This document shows positions 10,010-18,572 of a stretch of 37,921 nt of DNA, one piece after another. The stretch covers positions 1-37,921 of the forward strand of contig CANRHX010000015.1 in NCBI GenBank assembly GCA_947630545.1, written 5' to 3'. Source of the DNA: an uncultured Clostridia bacterium (GTDB taxonomy: Bacteria > Bacillota > Clostridia > TANB77 > CAG-508). How positions within the stretch are numbered: the first letter of the stretch is position 1; every line of letters starts with the position of its first letter. The translations under genes were made by a program, and so were the position numbers. Under the pieces are notes generated by a model. That model was given only the letters and a program-made list of their open reading frames with translations. It was not told the origin of the DNA and did not search any database.

Positions 10010-10189
10010 TTGTTTAATTTTTTTTATGACTTTGTCTTTACTATTGTCAGTTTATTTATATTAATAAAGGCCATTTATTATGGAATATATGAAATAAAAG
10101 CTGAAAGTAATAAATATGGCGGAATTGTTGTAATTTGTTTTTCTTTTATAGTTACTTTATTTGCTAATGTTGTTATATGGATAAAATAA
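10010..10189 (+). CDS. Small membrane protein (59 aa), TTG start, terminal gene of the ger operon
   Basis: Strong RBS aggaggaaatctaTTG; translates (M)FNFFYDFVFTIVSLFILIKAIYYGIYEIKAESNKYGGIVVICFSFIVTLFANVVIWIK*; absent from the ORF track. Confidence 0.65.
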   Translation: MFNFFYDFVFTIVSLFILIKAIYYGIYEIKAESNKYGGIVVICFSFIVTLFANVVIWIK

Positions 10190-10216
10190 GAAAGTTCTTT
10201 AATTAAAAGAACTTTC
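10190..10216. terminator. Bidirectional terminator between the ger operon and rpe
   Basis: gaaagttctttaattaaaagaactttc followed by ctttt; converging genes. Confidence 0.7.
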
Positions 10217-10227
10217 CTTTTATATTT

Positions 10228-10887
10228 TTACTTTTTTAATTCATCAATAATAACTCTAAAATCTGTAGCCTTTAATATTGCACTTCCGGCAACTAAAATA
10301 TTTGCACCTGCCTCTTTTACTGCTGGCGCAGTTTTTAAATTAACTCCACCATCAGCTTCTATATCAATTTCTAAGTTATTCTCACTAATATATTTTTTTA
10401 ATGTTGCTATTTTATCTACCATGTCTGTAAGTAAAGTTTGTCCACCTTTTCCTGGTTCTACTGTCATTATTAAGACCATATGAATATAAGGTAAAAACTC
10501 ATATATTTCTTCTACTTTTGTATTAGGTTTTACAGAAATTGCAACTTTACAATTATTAGATTTTATATAGTTTATCATTTCCATTACTTCACTTTTATCT
10601 TTACATGCTTCATAATGAAATGTTATAATATTAGGTTCTATTTGTAAAAAGTCATCAACTGCTTGTTTTACATCTTCTACCATTAAGTGTACATCCATTG
10701 GAAGATTTGATATTCTTTTTATGTATGAACTATATTCTAACATTTTAGAATATGTGTTATTTTCTACAAATTTGCCATCCATTACATCTATATGATAATA
10801 ATCTGTTTTGGCATTTTCTAATCTTAAAAATACATCTGCCTCTTCTCCACTTTTTACTGATAATATTGATGTTGAAATTTCTACCAT
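10228..10887 (-). CDS. rpe: Ribulose-phosphate 3-epimerase
   Basis: YYHIDVMDGKFVEN, DVHLMVED, ITFHYEA, VEPGKGGQ, IEADGGVN, ILVAGSAI. Confidence 0.95.
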   Translation of the reverse strand: MVEISTSILSVKSGEEADVFLRLENAKTDYYHIDVMDGKFVENNTYSKMLEYSSYIKRISNLPMDVHLMVEDVKQAVDDFLQIEPNIITFHYEACKDKSEVMEMINYIKSNNCKVAISVKPNTKVEEIYEFLPYIHMVLIMTVEPGKGGQTLLTDMVDKIATLKKYISENNLEIDIEADGGVNLKTAPAVKEAGANILVAGSAILKATDFRVIIDELKK

Positions 10888-11762
10888 TTTTTATTCTCTC
10901 TTTCTTTCATTTCATTATATATTTTACAAAATCTATCATATCTTTCTTGACTAATTGTTCCATCTTTAATTGCCTGTTTTATACCACACTTATTTTCTTT
11001 TATATGTGTACATCCTATAAATTCACAATTTGGTATTTTTTCTTTAAATTCTCTAAAACAATTTTCTAATTGCTTACTTCCTATTTCTGATATATCAAAT
11101 GTTGAAAATCCTGGGGTATCTGCTATATAAGTGTTATAATCTATTTCATATAATTTTATTGAGGTTGTTGTATTTTTTCCTCTTTTATTTTTTTTGCTTA
11201 TTTCCCCCTCTTGAGTCATATCTTTATTAAATATTGCATTTATAAGTGTAGATTTTCCAACTCCTGAATTTCCAGCAAATGCATTTATATTGTTTTTTAG
11301 TTTTTCTTTTAATAAATCTATTCCTATTTTTTCTTTTGCTGCTGTTTCTATTACTTCATATCCAATTTTTTCATATATTTCTTTTATTACTTTAAAGTCT
11401 TCTTTATCATCTAAATCAGTTTTATTTAAAACTATTATAGCCTTAATTCCTAAATTTTCAGCAAATGCTAATTGTTTATCTAATAGTAGTAAATCTGGTT
11501 TTGGATTTTTGCTTGATACTACTAAAATAATTTGAGTTATATTAGCCATTTTGGGTCTTTTTATATACACTTTCCTTGGTAATATTTTTTCTATTACTGC
11601 CTCTTTTTTATTTTCATCTATTTGTACTAATTGGGCCAAATCTCCTACAACTGGACTTATTTCATCTTTTTTAAATTTTCCCCTTGCTGTTGCCTTATAT
11701 TCTTTATTATTACATTTTATTTTATATAAGTTTGATATATTTTCTATTATAAGTCCTTGCAT
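10881..11762 (-). CDS. rsgA: Ribosome small subunit-dependent GTPase A
   Basis: Circularly permuted GTPase: NKTDL, GNSGVGKSTLINAI, DTPGFSTF; C-terminal Zn motif CEFIGCTHIKENKCGIKQA. Confidence 0.96.
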   Translation of the reverse strand: MQGLIIENISNLYKIKCNNKEYKATARGKFKKDEISPVVGDLAQLVQIDENKKEAVIEKILPRKVYIKRPKMANITQIILVVSSKNPKPDLLLLDKQLAFAENLGIKAIIVLNKTDLDDKEDFKVIKEIYEKIGYEVIETAAKEKIGIDLLKEKLKNNINAFAGNSGVGKSTLINAIFNKDMTQEGEISKKNKRGKNTTTSIKLYEIDYNTYIADTPGFSTFDISEIGSKQLENCFREFKEKIPNCEFIGCTHIKENKCGIKQAIKDGTISQERYDRFCKIYNEMKERENKKW

Positions 11763-11785
11763 TATTCCTCCATTTTTACAACATA

Positions 11786-13778
11786 CTATGGCATATTTAC
11801 TTTAGTTACAGAACTAAAGTCTACGGTCTTTGTAGTTTTAGAACCACCTGCATCTACTGTTATTGTCATTCTTCCTGTACCTGTAACACTAATTTTTAAT
11901 TGAGTAGTATTCTTGTCAACACTTTGTCTTGTTTCAACAACTGAACCATCTACAGAAACACTTACATCACAAGTTTTTTCTACTGTAGTATAATCTGTTT
12001 CTACACTGTTTTCTGTTGTATTTGTTTGAGCAGTAGTTTCTTGATATCCACCTGTTAATGATTTTACATTTATTATTAAGTCTACTGTTTTACTTTCTTT
12101 ATAAGTATTTACTGTAATAGTAATACTAGCATCTTTTTCAACTGTACTTCCTTTTTCTATACTTTGCTTAATAACTTTTCCTGAAGCTTTACTAGAATTT
12201 TCTTCGTATTCGATATTTATATTTGTTATACCTATTGCTTTTAATGCTTTTTTGGCAGCTTCTTCATCTTTATCTATTACACTAACCATTGTAACTTTTT
12301 CTGTTCCTGTACTTACATGTATTTTTACTGTATCCCCTGCAAAAACTTCTGTATCTGCCTCTGTATCTTGGCTAATTACATATCCTTCTTTAACGGTTTT
12401 GCTAGTTTCTTCGACAATTTCTGCTTTTAATTTTGCTTCTTCTAATAATTGAATTGCTTCTTCTTGTTCTTTTCCTTTTACGTTAGGAACTGTAGCTTTT
12501 TCTTGACCTTTACTTATAATAACAAATATTTTACTTCCCTCTTTAACAGTCAAGTTTAAAGGACTTTTTGTATGATCTCCTATCTCTGTTCTTAAAGATA
12601 TTACCTTTCCAGCCTCTACATCTTTGTTATATTCTTCTGTCTCTTCTTCATATACTAATTTTGCATCTTCAATTTTTTGCCTAGCTTCTTCTCTAGTTAA
12701 TCCTACTACATTAGGAACTTCTACTTCTTTAGGATTTGTAATTCCTAAAATAGTCATTGTACTACCAAAAGCTATGAAGAATAATAAAATTACTCCAACA
12801 ATAGAACTTAATGCTTTATGATTTTTTATAAAAGCAATAAATTTATTTTCTTTTTTATTTGAAGTTCTTTTTCTTTCTAATTCACTAGTATTTATTTTTT
12901 GAGTTCTAGCAGTCTGATCATATTCTTTTTCTTCAACAAAGTCTCCTTCTGGATCTTTTAATGAAGCTTTTAAATCTACTAACATTTCTGAACTTGATTG
13001 ATATCTAAGCGTTGTATCTTTTTTTAGAGCTTTCATTATTATTTTATTAACTGAACTTGGTATATTAGGATTTATTTCTATTGGTTCAATAGGTTCTTCT
13101 TGCATATGTTTAAGTGCTACTGAAACTGGTGTATCTGCATCAAAAGGAACTCTTCCTGTTAACATTTCGTACATTACTACACCAAGTGAATAAAGATCAG
13201 ATTTTGCATCTGTAAATCCACCTCTTGCATGTTCTGGTGAAAAATAATGTACTGAACCTATTGTCGTTCCAAAAGCTGTTATAGTAGAATTTGAAACTGC
13301 TTTGGCTATTCCAAAATCTGTAACCTTTGCAACTCCATCTTCTGTAATTATTATATTATGTGGTTTTATATCTCTATGTACTATATTATTTCTATGAGCC
13401 ATTTCTAATGCTTGGGCAATTTGTATTGCTACATTTATAGACCATTTCCATGGCAATGGTCCTTGTTCTTCTATTATGATTTCTTTTAGAGTTTTTCCTT
13501 GTATTAGTTCCATTACTATAAAATATAAATTTCCTTCAACACCTACATCATAAATTGAAACAATATTAGCATGTGTAAGTCTTGCAGCTGATTGTGCTTC
13601 TGCTTCGAATCTTCTTATAAATTCTTCATCGGTTGTAAACTCATCTCTTAAAATTTTTACTGCAACTGGTCTTTTTAAAATAATATCATTAGCTTTATAT
13701 ACTGTAGCCATACCGACCATTTCCTATTTTTTCTATTATTTCATATCTATTACCTAATAACTTACCTTCTAAATTCAT
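11786..13778 (-). CDS. prkC: PASTA-domain Ser/Thr kinase (PrkC/StkP family); requires +1 frameshift at CGG 13713-13715
   Basis: RBS + ATG at 13778 gives MNLEGKLLGNRYEIIEKIGNG|GMATVYKANDIILKRPVAVKIL... only with a +1 shift inside the Gly-rich loop; VHRDIKPHNI, DFGIAKA, TM helix, PASTA repeats. Length 1993 = 3x664+1. Confidence 0.95.
13712..13715 (-). other. Putative +1 recoding site GGU-CGGU
   Basis: Zero frame terminates 5 codons later (GRYGYSI*); +1 restores GNGGMATVY. Confidence 0.85.
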
Positions 13779-13813
13779 TTTAATCTCTCCTTAATAAGTT
13801 TTAATGTAGACTG

Positions 13814-14552
13814 TTATATATTTTTTATTACTATAACTGTTATATTATCATATCCACCATTTGCTATTGCTTCTTCTACTAATCTCTTTGGTACCTGTTC
13901 TAAATTTTCATTTTTTACTGTATCATATAAAAATTCTTTGCTAACTAAATTGGTTAATCCATCAGTCGTCATGAGAATTAAATCATCTTTTTGAAAACCT
14001 TTTATCATTACATCTGGTTCTACAAAAGCATTACAACCGAAGAGCCTTCATTAACATATTTTTTTGTGGATGATGATTTGCTTCTTCTTGAGTTATTGTT
14101 CCATCTTTTACTAATTTTTGTACATAGCTATGATCTTGTGTAAGTTTTCTTATAAAATCTTTTCTTATTCTATATATTCTACTGTCTCCAACATGACCAA
14201 TAAATGCTCTATTATTATATATTAAACAAATATCTAAAGTAGTACCCATTCCTTCTAATTCCTTGTTCTCTTTAGATTTTTCATATACTATCATGTTAGC
14301 ATATTCTAAACTACTTGCAACTAATTGAATTATACTTTCTTTATCTTTTTCTATTTGTTCAAAATTATTTTCTATATAACTTTTGGCAGATGTTACTGCT
14401 AGGCTACTTGCTATTTCTCCACCATTATAGCCTCCCATTCCATCTGCTATAATATATAACTGTACATCATCTAATGGTTCAGATATATAATAATAATCTT
14501 GATTATTCTCTCGGACTTTACCTATGTCTGACTTAGCGTAAGCTTTTATCAT
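13814..14552 (-). CDS. prpC: PP2C-family Ser/Thr phosphatase (PrpC/Stp-like); requires +1 frameshift at CGG 14037-14039
   Basis: SDIGKVRENNQDYYY, ADGMGGYNGGE, GHVGDSRIY; joins MLMKAL|GCNAFVEPDVMIKGFQKDDLILMTTDGLTN. Length 739 = 3x246+1. Confidence 0.95.
14036..14039 (-). other. Putative +1 recoding site CUU-CGGU
   Basis: Zero frame: MLMKALRL*; +1: MLMKALGCNAFVEPDVM. Confidence 0.85.
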
Positions 14553-15226
14553 TATTTCACCTCAATTGCGTTTTTTTTCTTTTTTCCTTCTTCTAATTTC
14601 AATTTTTGTAATTTGTTTTCAAACATAGTTGTTAAACCAAAAACTGAAACAATATAAGCTACAAACATTATTGAAACTATATTATTACCTACTGGGATTC
14701 TAGTAATTGCAACAATACTAAATGTTAATAATTGTACTATTACAATTCCTAATATCGTTTGTACTAATGTTTTTAAAACTTTTAATTTTTTATATTTTAT
14801 ACATTCATATACAACAACTAAAATTGTTGCAAAAATCATTTCCCAAATATGTGGTATAATATAATCTCTTAATTTTGTTTTTGGTACTGACTCTGCTTTT
14901 ACTTCTTCTGCTTTTAATTCTGTTCCATATTTTTCATTTATCTTTTTTACTAAATTATTTTTTTGTTCGTCTGTTATTTTGTTTGTAGAAATCATGACTT
15001 GTTCTTCGATTACTTCTACAGGTTCTATTTGTACTTCTTGTCCATTAAATATTTCATTTGTAATATCCCTAATATCTGATACATTAAATTGTTTTTCCAA
15101 ATTTAATAAAATTTGCTCATGCTTTTTGGTCATAAAATTAACATTAAATCCTGATGTTAATGTAATTATAATTCCTAAAATTATTATAAGTGCAACTACT
15201 ATTGTTATTGTTTTATTCTTATTCAT
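14552..15226 (-). CDS. Divergent SecF-like membrane protein
   Basis: Short soluble domain then C-terminal TM helices; immediately downstream of a SecD-like gene. Confidence 0.5.
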   Translation of the reverse strand: MNKNKTITIVVALIIILGIIITLTSGFNVNFMTKKHEQILLNLEKQFNVSDIRDITNEIFNGQEVQIEPVEVIEEQVMISTNKITDEQKNNLVKKINEKYGTELKAEEVKAESVPKTKLRDYIIPHIWEMIFATILVVVYECIKYKKLKVLKTLVQTILGIVIVQLLTFSIVAITRIPVGNNIVSIMFVAYIVSVFGLTTMFENKLQKLKLEEGKKKKNAIEVK

Positions 15227-15238
15227 CTATAATCCCTC

Positions 15239-16714
15239 CTACATTTTTTTATACTTTAATAAATTTTTTGTAATTAATAGATTGTATAATTCTATTAAAG
15301 TTAATCCCCAGAACATTACCATTCCAAAGCTACTTGTAGAAGACCATTGCATAAATGCAAATACAATTGCAATTATAAATAATGGAATTACTTTTAAAGT
15401 AAAGTCTTTTATAGACATATTTATTATGTGTTTCAAATCTGCTTTTGGGTTATCTTTTTCTTTCTTTATATTTTTTAATATTTTGTTTGTAAGTATATAA
15501 TTTAAAATTAACATAGCAAACAATGAAACAATTCCTTCTATTGATAATTCAACATTCCAATATCTAACTATAAGTAATAATAATGCAGATAATCCTATAT
15601 ATGAAATTCCTGCAAGTAATCCTTTTCCTCTATATCTTATTAAAAATACAATTAATGTAACGGCAACTATACAGCCTATTGCAATTAATATTCCAAATGT
15701 AATTATATCTTTTACAGGTGATTCAATGTATATATTTGAATTTAGTTCATATGTTAATGGTAGATTTTGATTAGCTATTACTGCAACCATGTTCCTAGCT
15801 TGTTTCAAGTTTTCATTTAAAGTATCTATATTTGTTGTTTCTTGTCCAACTGTTAAATACATTTTTCCGTCTGTTATTGGTTCTTCAAAACTTGTACTCA
15901 TTATTTCTGTATCATCTAATTTCATTGTTATAGTTTTTTCTGTATTTTCTTCAGTTGCTGTATCTTCGCTTGCTGTATTTTCAGTTGTTGTATTTTCAGT
16001 TGTTTTATTTTCACTTGTTGTATTTTCACTTTCAGAAGTTTCAGTTGTCTCGTTTTCAGAAGTCTCTTGGTCTACTTTTACATATTTTTTTGTTATGTCT
16101 TCTAATTTTTTCTTGCCTTCATTATTAAATTCTATTGATAAGTATATTGATGTACCTGTTGTTGTTGTACTTCTTAATGCTTCACTTGTTTTTATATCAT
16201 TATTATTTAGTAAAACTTCTTTAGTGTCGGTATCTATTATCTCAAACTTACCAACAGTTGTTAAATTACTAACTAAATTATCTGTATTATCATCTTCTGG
16301 AAGTTCTACCATAATTTTTCCAGTTTTTTCATCTAATTTAATTTCGTAATTTGAAGCATTTAATTGATTTAATCTTTTTTCTAAAATTTCCTTTGTTACA
16401 CTATAATTTTCACTAGTTAAACTATCTTGACTGTTAACTGGTGTTTTTTCGGTTTTATAACCATTTTTCTTTATTTCTTCATCTGTTGCACCTTCAACAA
16501 CATTTCCTTTTGAATCTTTTACAACTTCTAATTCTTCTGTACTTAATTCTAAAGTTGCAACTCTTTTTCCTTGTACATTCATTCCATATTCGTAATCTTT
16601 AACTTTATTTATCATTTGCCCTTTTTCTTTTGTGTATATTCCAATTACACCTACCATCGTAACTAATACTATTAATAGAATGATTGTTATTATTTTTAGT
16701 TTATTTTTTTTCAT
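15239..16714 (-). CDS. Divergent SecD-like protein translocase subunit
   Basis: LEKRLNQLNASNYEIKLDEKTGKIMVELPED, VGKFEIIDTDTKEVLLNNNDI, P1-like region then TM domain; Thr/Glu/Ser-rich insert. Confidence 0.65.
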   Translation of the reverse strand: MKKNKLKIITIILLIVLVTMVGVIGIYTKEKGQMINKVKDYEYGMNVQGKRVATLELSTEELEVVKDSKGNVVEGATDEEIKKNGYKTEKTPVNSQDSLTSENYSVTKEILEKRLNQLNASNYEIKLDEKTGKIMVELPEDDNTDNLVSNLTTVGKFEIIDTDTKEVLLNNNDIKTSEALRSTTTTGTSIYLSIEFNNEGKKKLEDITKKYVKVDQETSENETTETSESENTTSENKTTENTTTENTASEDTATEENTEKTITMKLDDTEIMSTSFEEPITDGKMYLTVGQETTNIDTLNENLKQARNMVAVIANQNLPLTYELNSNIYIESPVKDIITFGILIAIGCIVAVTLIVFLIRYRGKGLLAGISYIGLSALLLLIVRYWNVELSIEGIVSLFAMLILNYILTNKILKNIKKEKDNPKADLKHIINMSIKDFTLKVIPLFIIAIVFAFMQWSSTSSFGMVMFWGLTLIELYNLLITKNLLKYKKM

Positions 16715-16744
16715 TTTTATCTTCCCTTCTAAGTTTTATAACTA

Positions 16745-17405
16745 TTATAATAATTTTGTATCATTTATTTTTAATTCAAACCATATCCTTAAATATTTTG
16801 CAGCATATTTACTCATCATTGTTCTTGCCATAAATATTTCAAAATAATCTAATACTGGGCATATATTATTATCTATAGTCAAATCTAATAATATTTTTCT
16901 GTTTTCTACATCCAGTTTTAATTCTGCATTTGTTACAGCATAATTGACTCTATCATGAATATCAAATGTTGATATATTCGGATTTATAACTCTGTCTCTA
17001 TGAACATCTGACTTATCTGCTAATATTAACGCTGCTGAAATTGCACTAACTGCAGTACCTGTGTCTTCATCATGATTTCCTATTGCCATCATTATTTCTG
17101 TTCTTTCTTCTACTGGCATTCCCATTTCTTTTAGAATTTGAAAACTTAATATAGCCCCACTATGTGCATGATCTACTCTATTTACTGCATTTCCTATATC
17201 ATGTAGATATCCTGCTATTCTTGCAAGTTCTACTGTCCTTTCTGGATACCCTAATTGTTCTAGTATATCCCCTGCCCTTTTTGAAACAATGGAAATATGC
17301 CTATGACTGTGTTCTGTAAAACCGCAATCCATCTAATTGTTTTTGTGCACCACAAATTAGAGCATCAACTTCGGGATTATTTATTACATCTTGTAAAGTT
17401 ATCAT
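16745..17405 (-). CDS. HD-domain phosphohydrolase-like protein; requires +1 frameshift at CGG 17322-17324
   Basis: RBS aaaaggaggaaactaATG at 17405: MITLQDVINNPEVDALICGAQKQLDGL|GFTEHSHRHISIVSKRAGDILEQLGYPERTVELARIAGYLHDIGNAVNR. Length 661 = 3x220+1. Confidence 0.9.
17321..17324 (-). other. Putative +1 recoding site UUG-CGGU
   Basis: Zero frame reads LDGLRFYRTQS*; +1 restores GLGFTEHSHRH. Confidence 0.85.
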
Positions 17406-17499
17406 TAGTTTCCTCCTTTTAATTATGTTTTATTTATCAATTGTCTTTATAGATTTTATCTTAAATACTAAAAAATATCAACTATTTTTTGTAAAAAAT

Positions 17500-17874
17500 C
17501 TATTTTTTGTTTACTCCAATTACTCCTCCTAATATACCAAAAATAATTCCTACAGCTATAAATATAATTGCCTGAACGTTTAATCCAAATTTCCAATTTA
17601 ATATACTAGAAATTAAATAAATAATAAGCATATATAATCCGCCTATTATTCCTCCATTTATTAAACCATTTTTCTTAATTTTTATATTTCCAGCTGAACT
17701 TCCTATTAAAATACTTATTGCAGTTATTACTATTATAACTGGATTTATAGTTTCTTCTTGTACATTTGTATAAGTTAATACTGCAGAAAATATTATTAAG
17801 AATATAATTGTGGCAATAAATGAAATGCCAACTCCTTTTGCTATATTTAGGATTGTTTTATTTTCTTTTTCCAT
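17500..17874 (-). CDS. Small integral membrane protein, TIGR04086-like
   Basis: Four predicted TM helices with Gly-rich GLINGGIIGGLYM and IIFGILGGVIG. Confidence 0.6.
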   Translation of the reverse strand: MEKENKTILNIAKGVGISFIATIIFLIIFSAVLTYTNVQEETINPVIIVITAISILIGSSAGNIKIKKNGLINGGIIGGLYMLIIYLISSILNWKFGLNVQAIIFIAVGIIFGILGGVIGVNKK

Positions 17875-17952
17875 TATATTTTCTCCTTTATAATTTTATT
17901 TATGTAATTTTTTGTTAATTACATATCATTTAATTTATATTTAATGACAAAA

Positions 17953-17980
17953 AAAATAGAACTTGCAAAAGTTCTATTTT
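17953..17980 (-). terminator. Hairpin terminator downstream of the biotin ligase
   Basis: aaaatagaacttgcaaaagttctatttt with an A-run on + (U-run on the minus transcript). Confidence 0.65.
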
Positions 17981-18548
17981 ATATTAATAATTTTTCTAGA
18001 TTTTCAATAAATATTTTTATAATTTCTTCTCTTTCAAATTCTCTATTAAATTCAATTTTAAGCGAAGTTGCAATATTTTTTATATCTTCTGAAAAATTAT
18101 CTTCATTAACATTAAATCCCAAACTAATTAGTAAGTAATTAATTTTTTCTCCAACAATGGATGTTTGCGTTAAAATGCCACAAATTTTTTTACCATTTAA
18201 AACTAAATCATTAGGTTCCTTTAACTTTAAGTCAATATTATATAAGTCTTTTATAGTTTTTTGCATAGTTTTGGCTATATCTATTGTTAAGTTTTTAAAT
18301 TTAGTTATTTTACAATTCGGTTTTAAAATTATTGTAATTGCAATATTTTTATTATTTCCTGTATGCCATGTTCTTCCTTTTGTTCCAATTCCTTGCGTTT
18401 GATTTTCTGCAATTATTAATTTTCCACTTTGCTTTTCGTCATTTGCTATACTTTTAGCATATGTGTGAGTTGATGATATTTCTTTATAATATTCGATTTG
18501 TTTTCCTATATATTGTGTGTTTGCGTTTTTTATTTTTTCTATGTCCAT
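17979..18548 (-). CDS. birA: Biotin-[acetyl-CoA-carboxylase] ligase, catalytic-domain only
   Basis: SSTHTYAKS, AENQTQGIGTKGRTWHT, KEPNDLVLNGKKICGILTQ; no N-terminal HTH. Confidence 0.92.
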   Translation of the reverse strand: MDIEKIKNANTQYIGKQIEYYKEISSTHTYAKSIANDEKQSGKLIIAENQTQGIGTKGRTWHTGNNKNIAITIILKPNCKITKFKNLTIDIAKTMQKTIKDLYNIDLKLKEPNDLVLNGKKICGILTQTSIVGEKINYLLISLGFNVNEDNFSEDIKNIATSLKIEFNREFEREEIIKIFIENLEKLLI

Positions 18549-18572
18549 GAAATTTCCTCTACAAATTTTATT

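Noticed and set aside
13700-17330. Simple reassignment of CGG to another amino acid (e.g. Trp or Gln)
   Set aside because: A reassigned sense codon would keep the zero frame, but zero frame hits stops within 1-9 codons at all five sites and homology continues only in +1.
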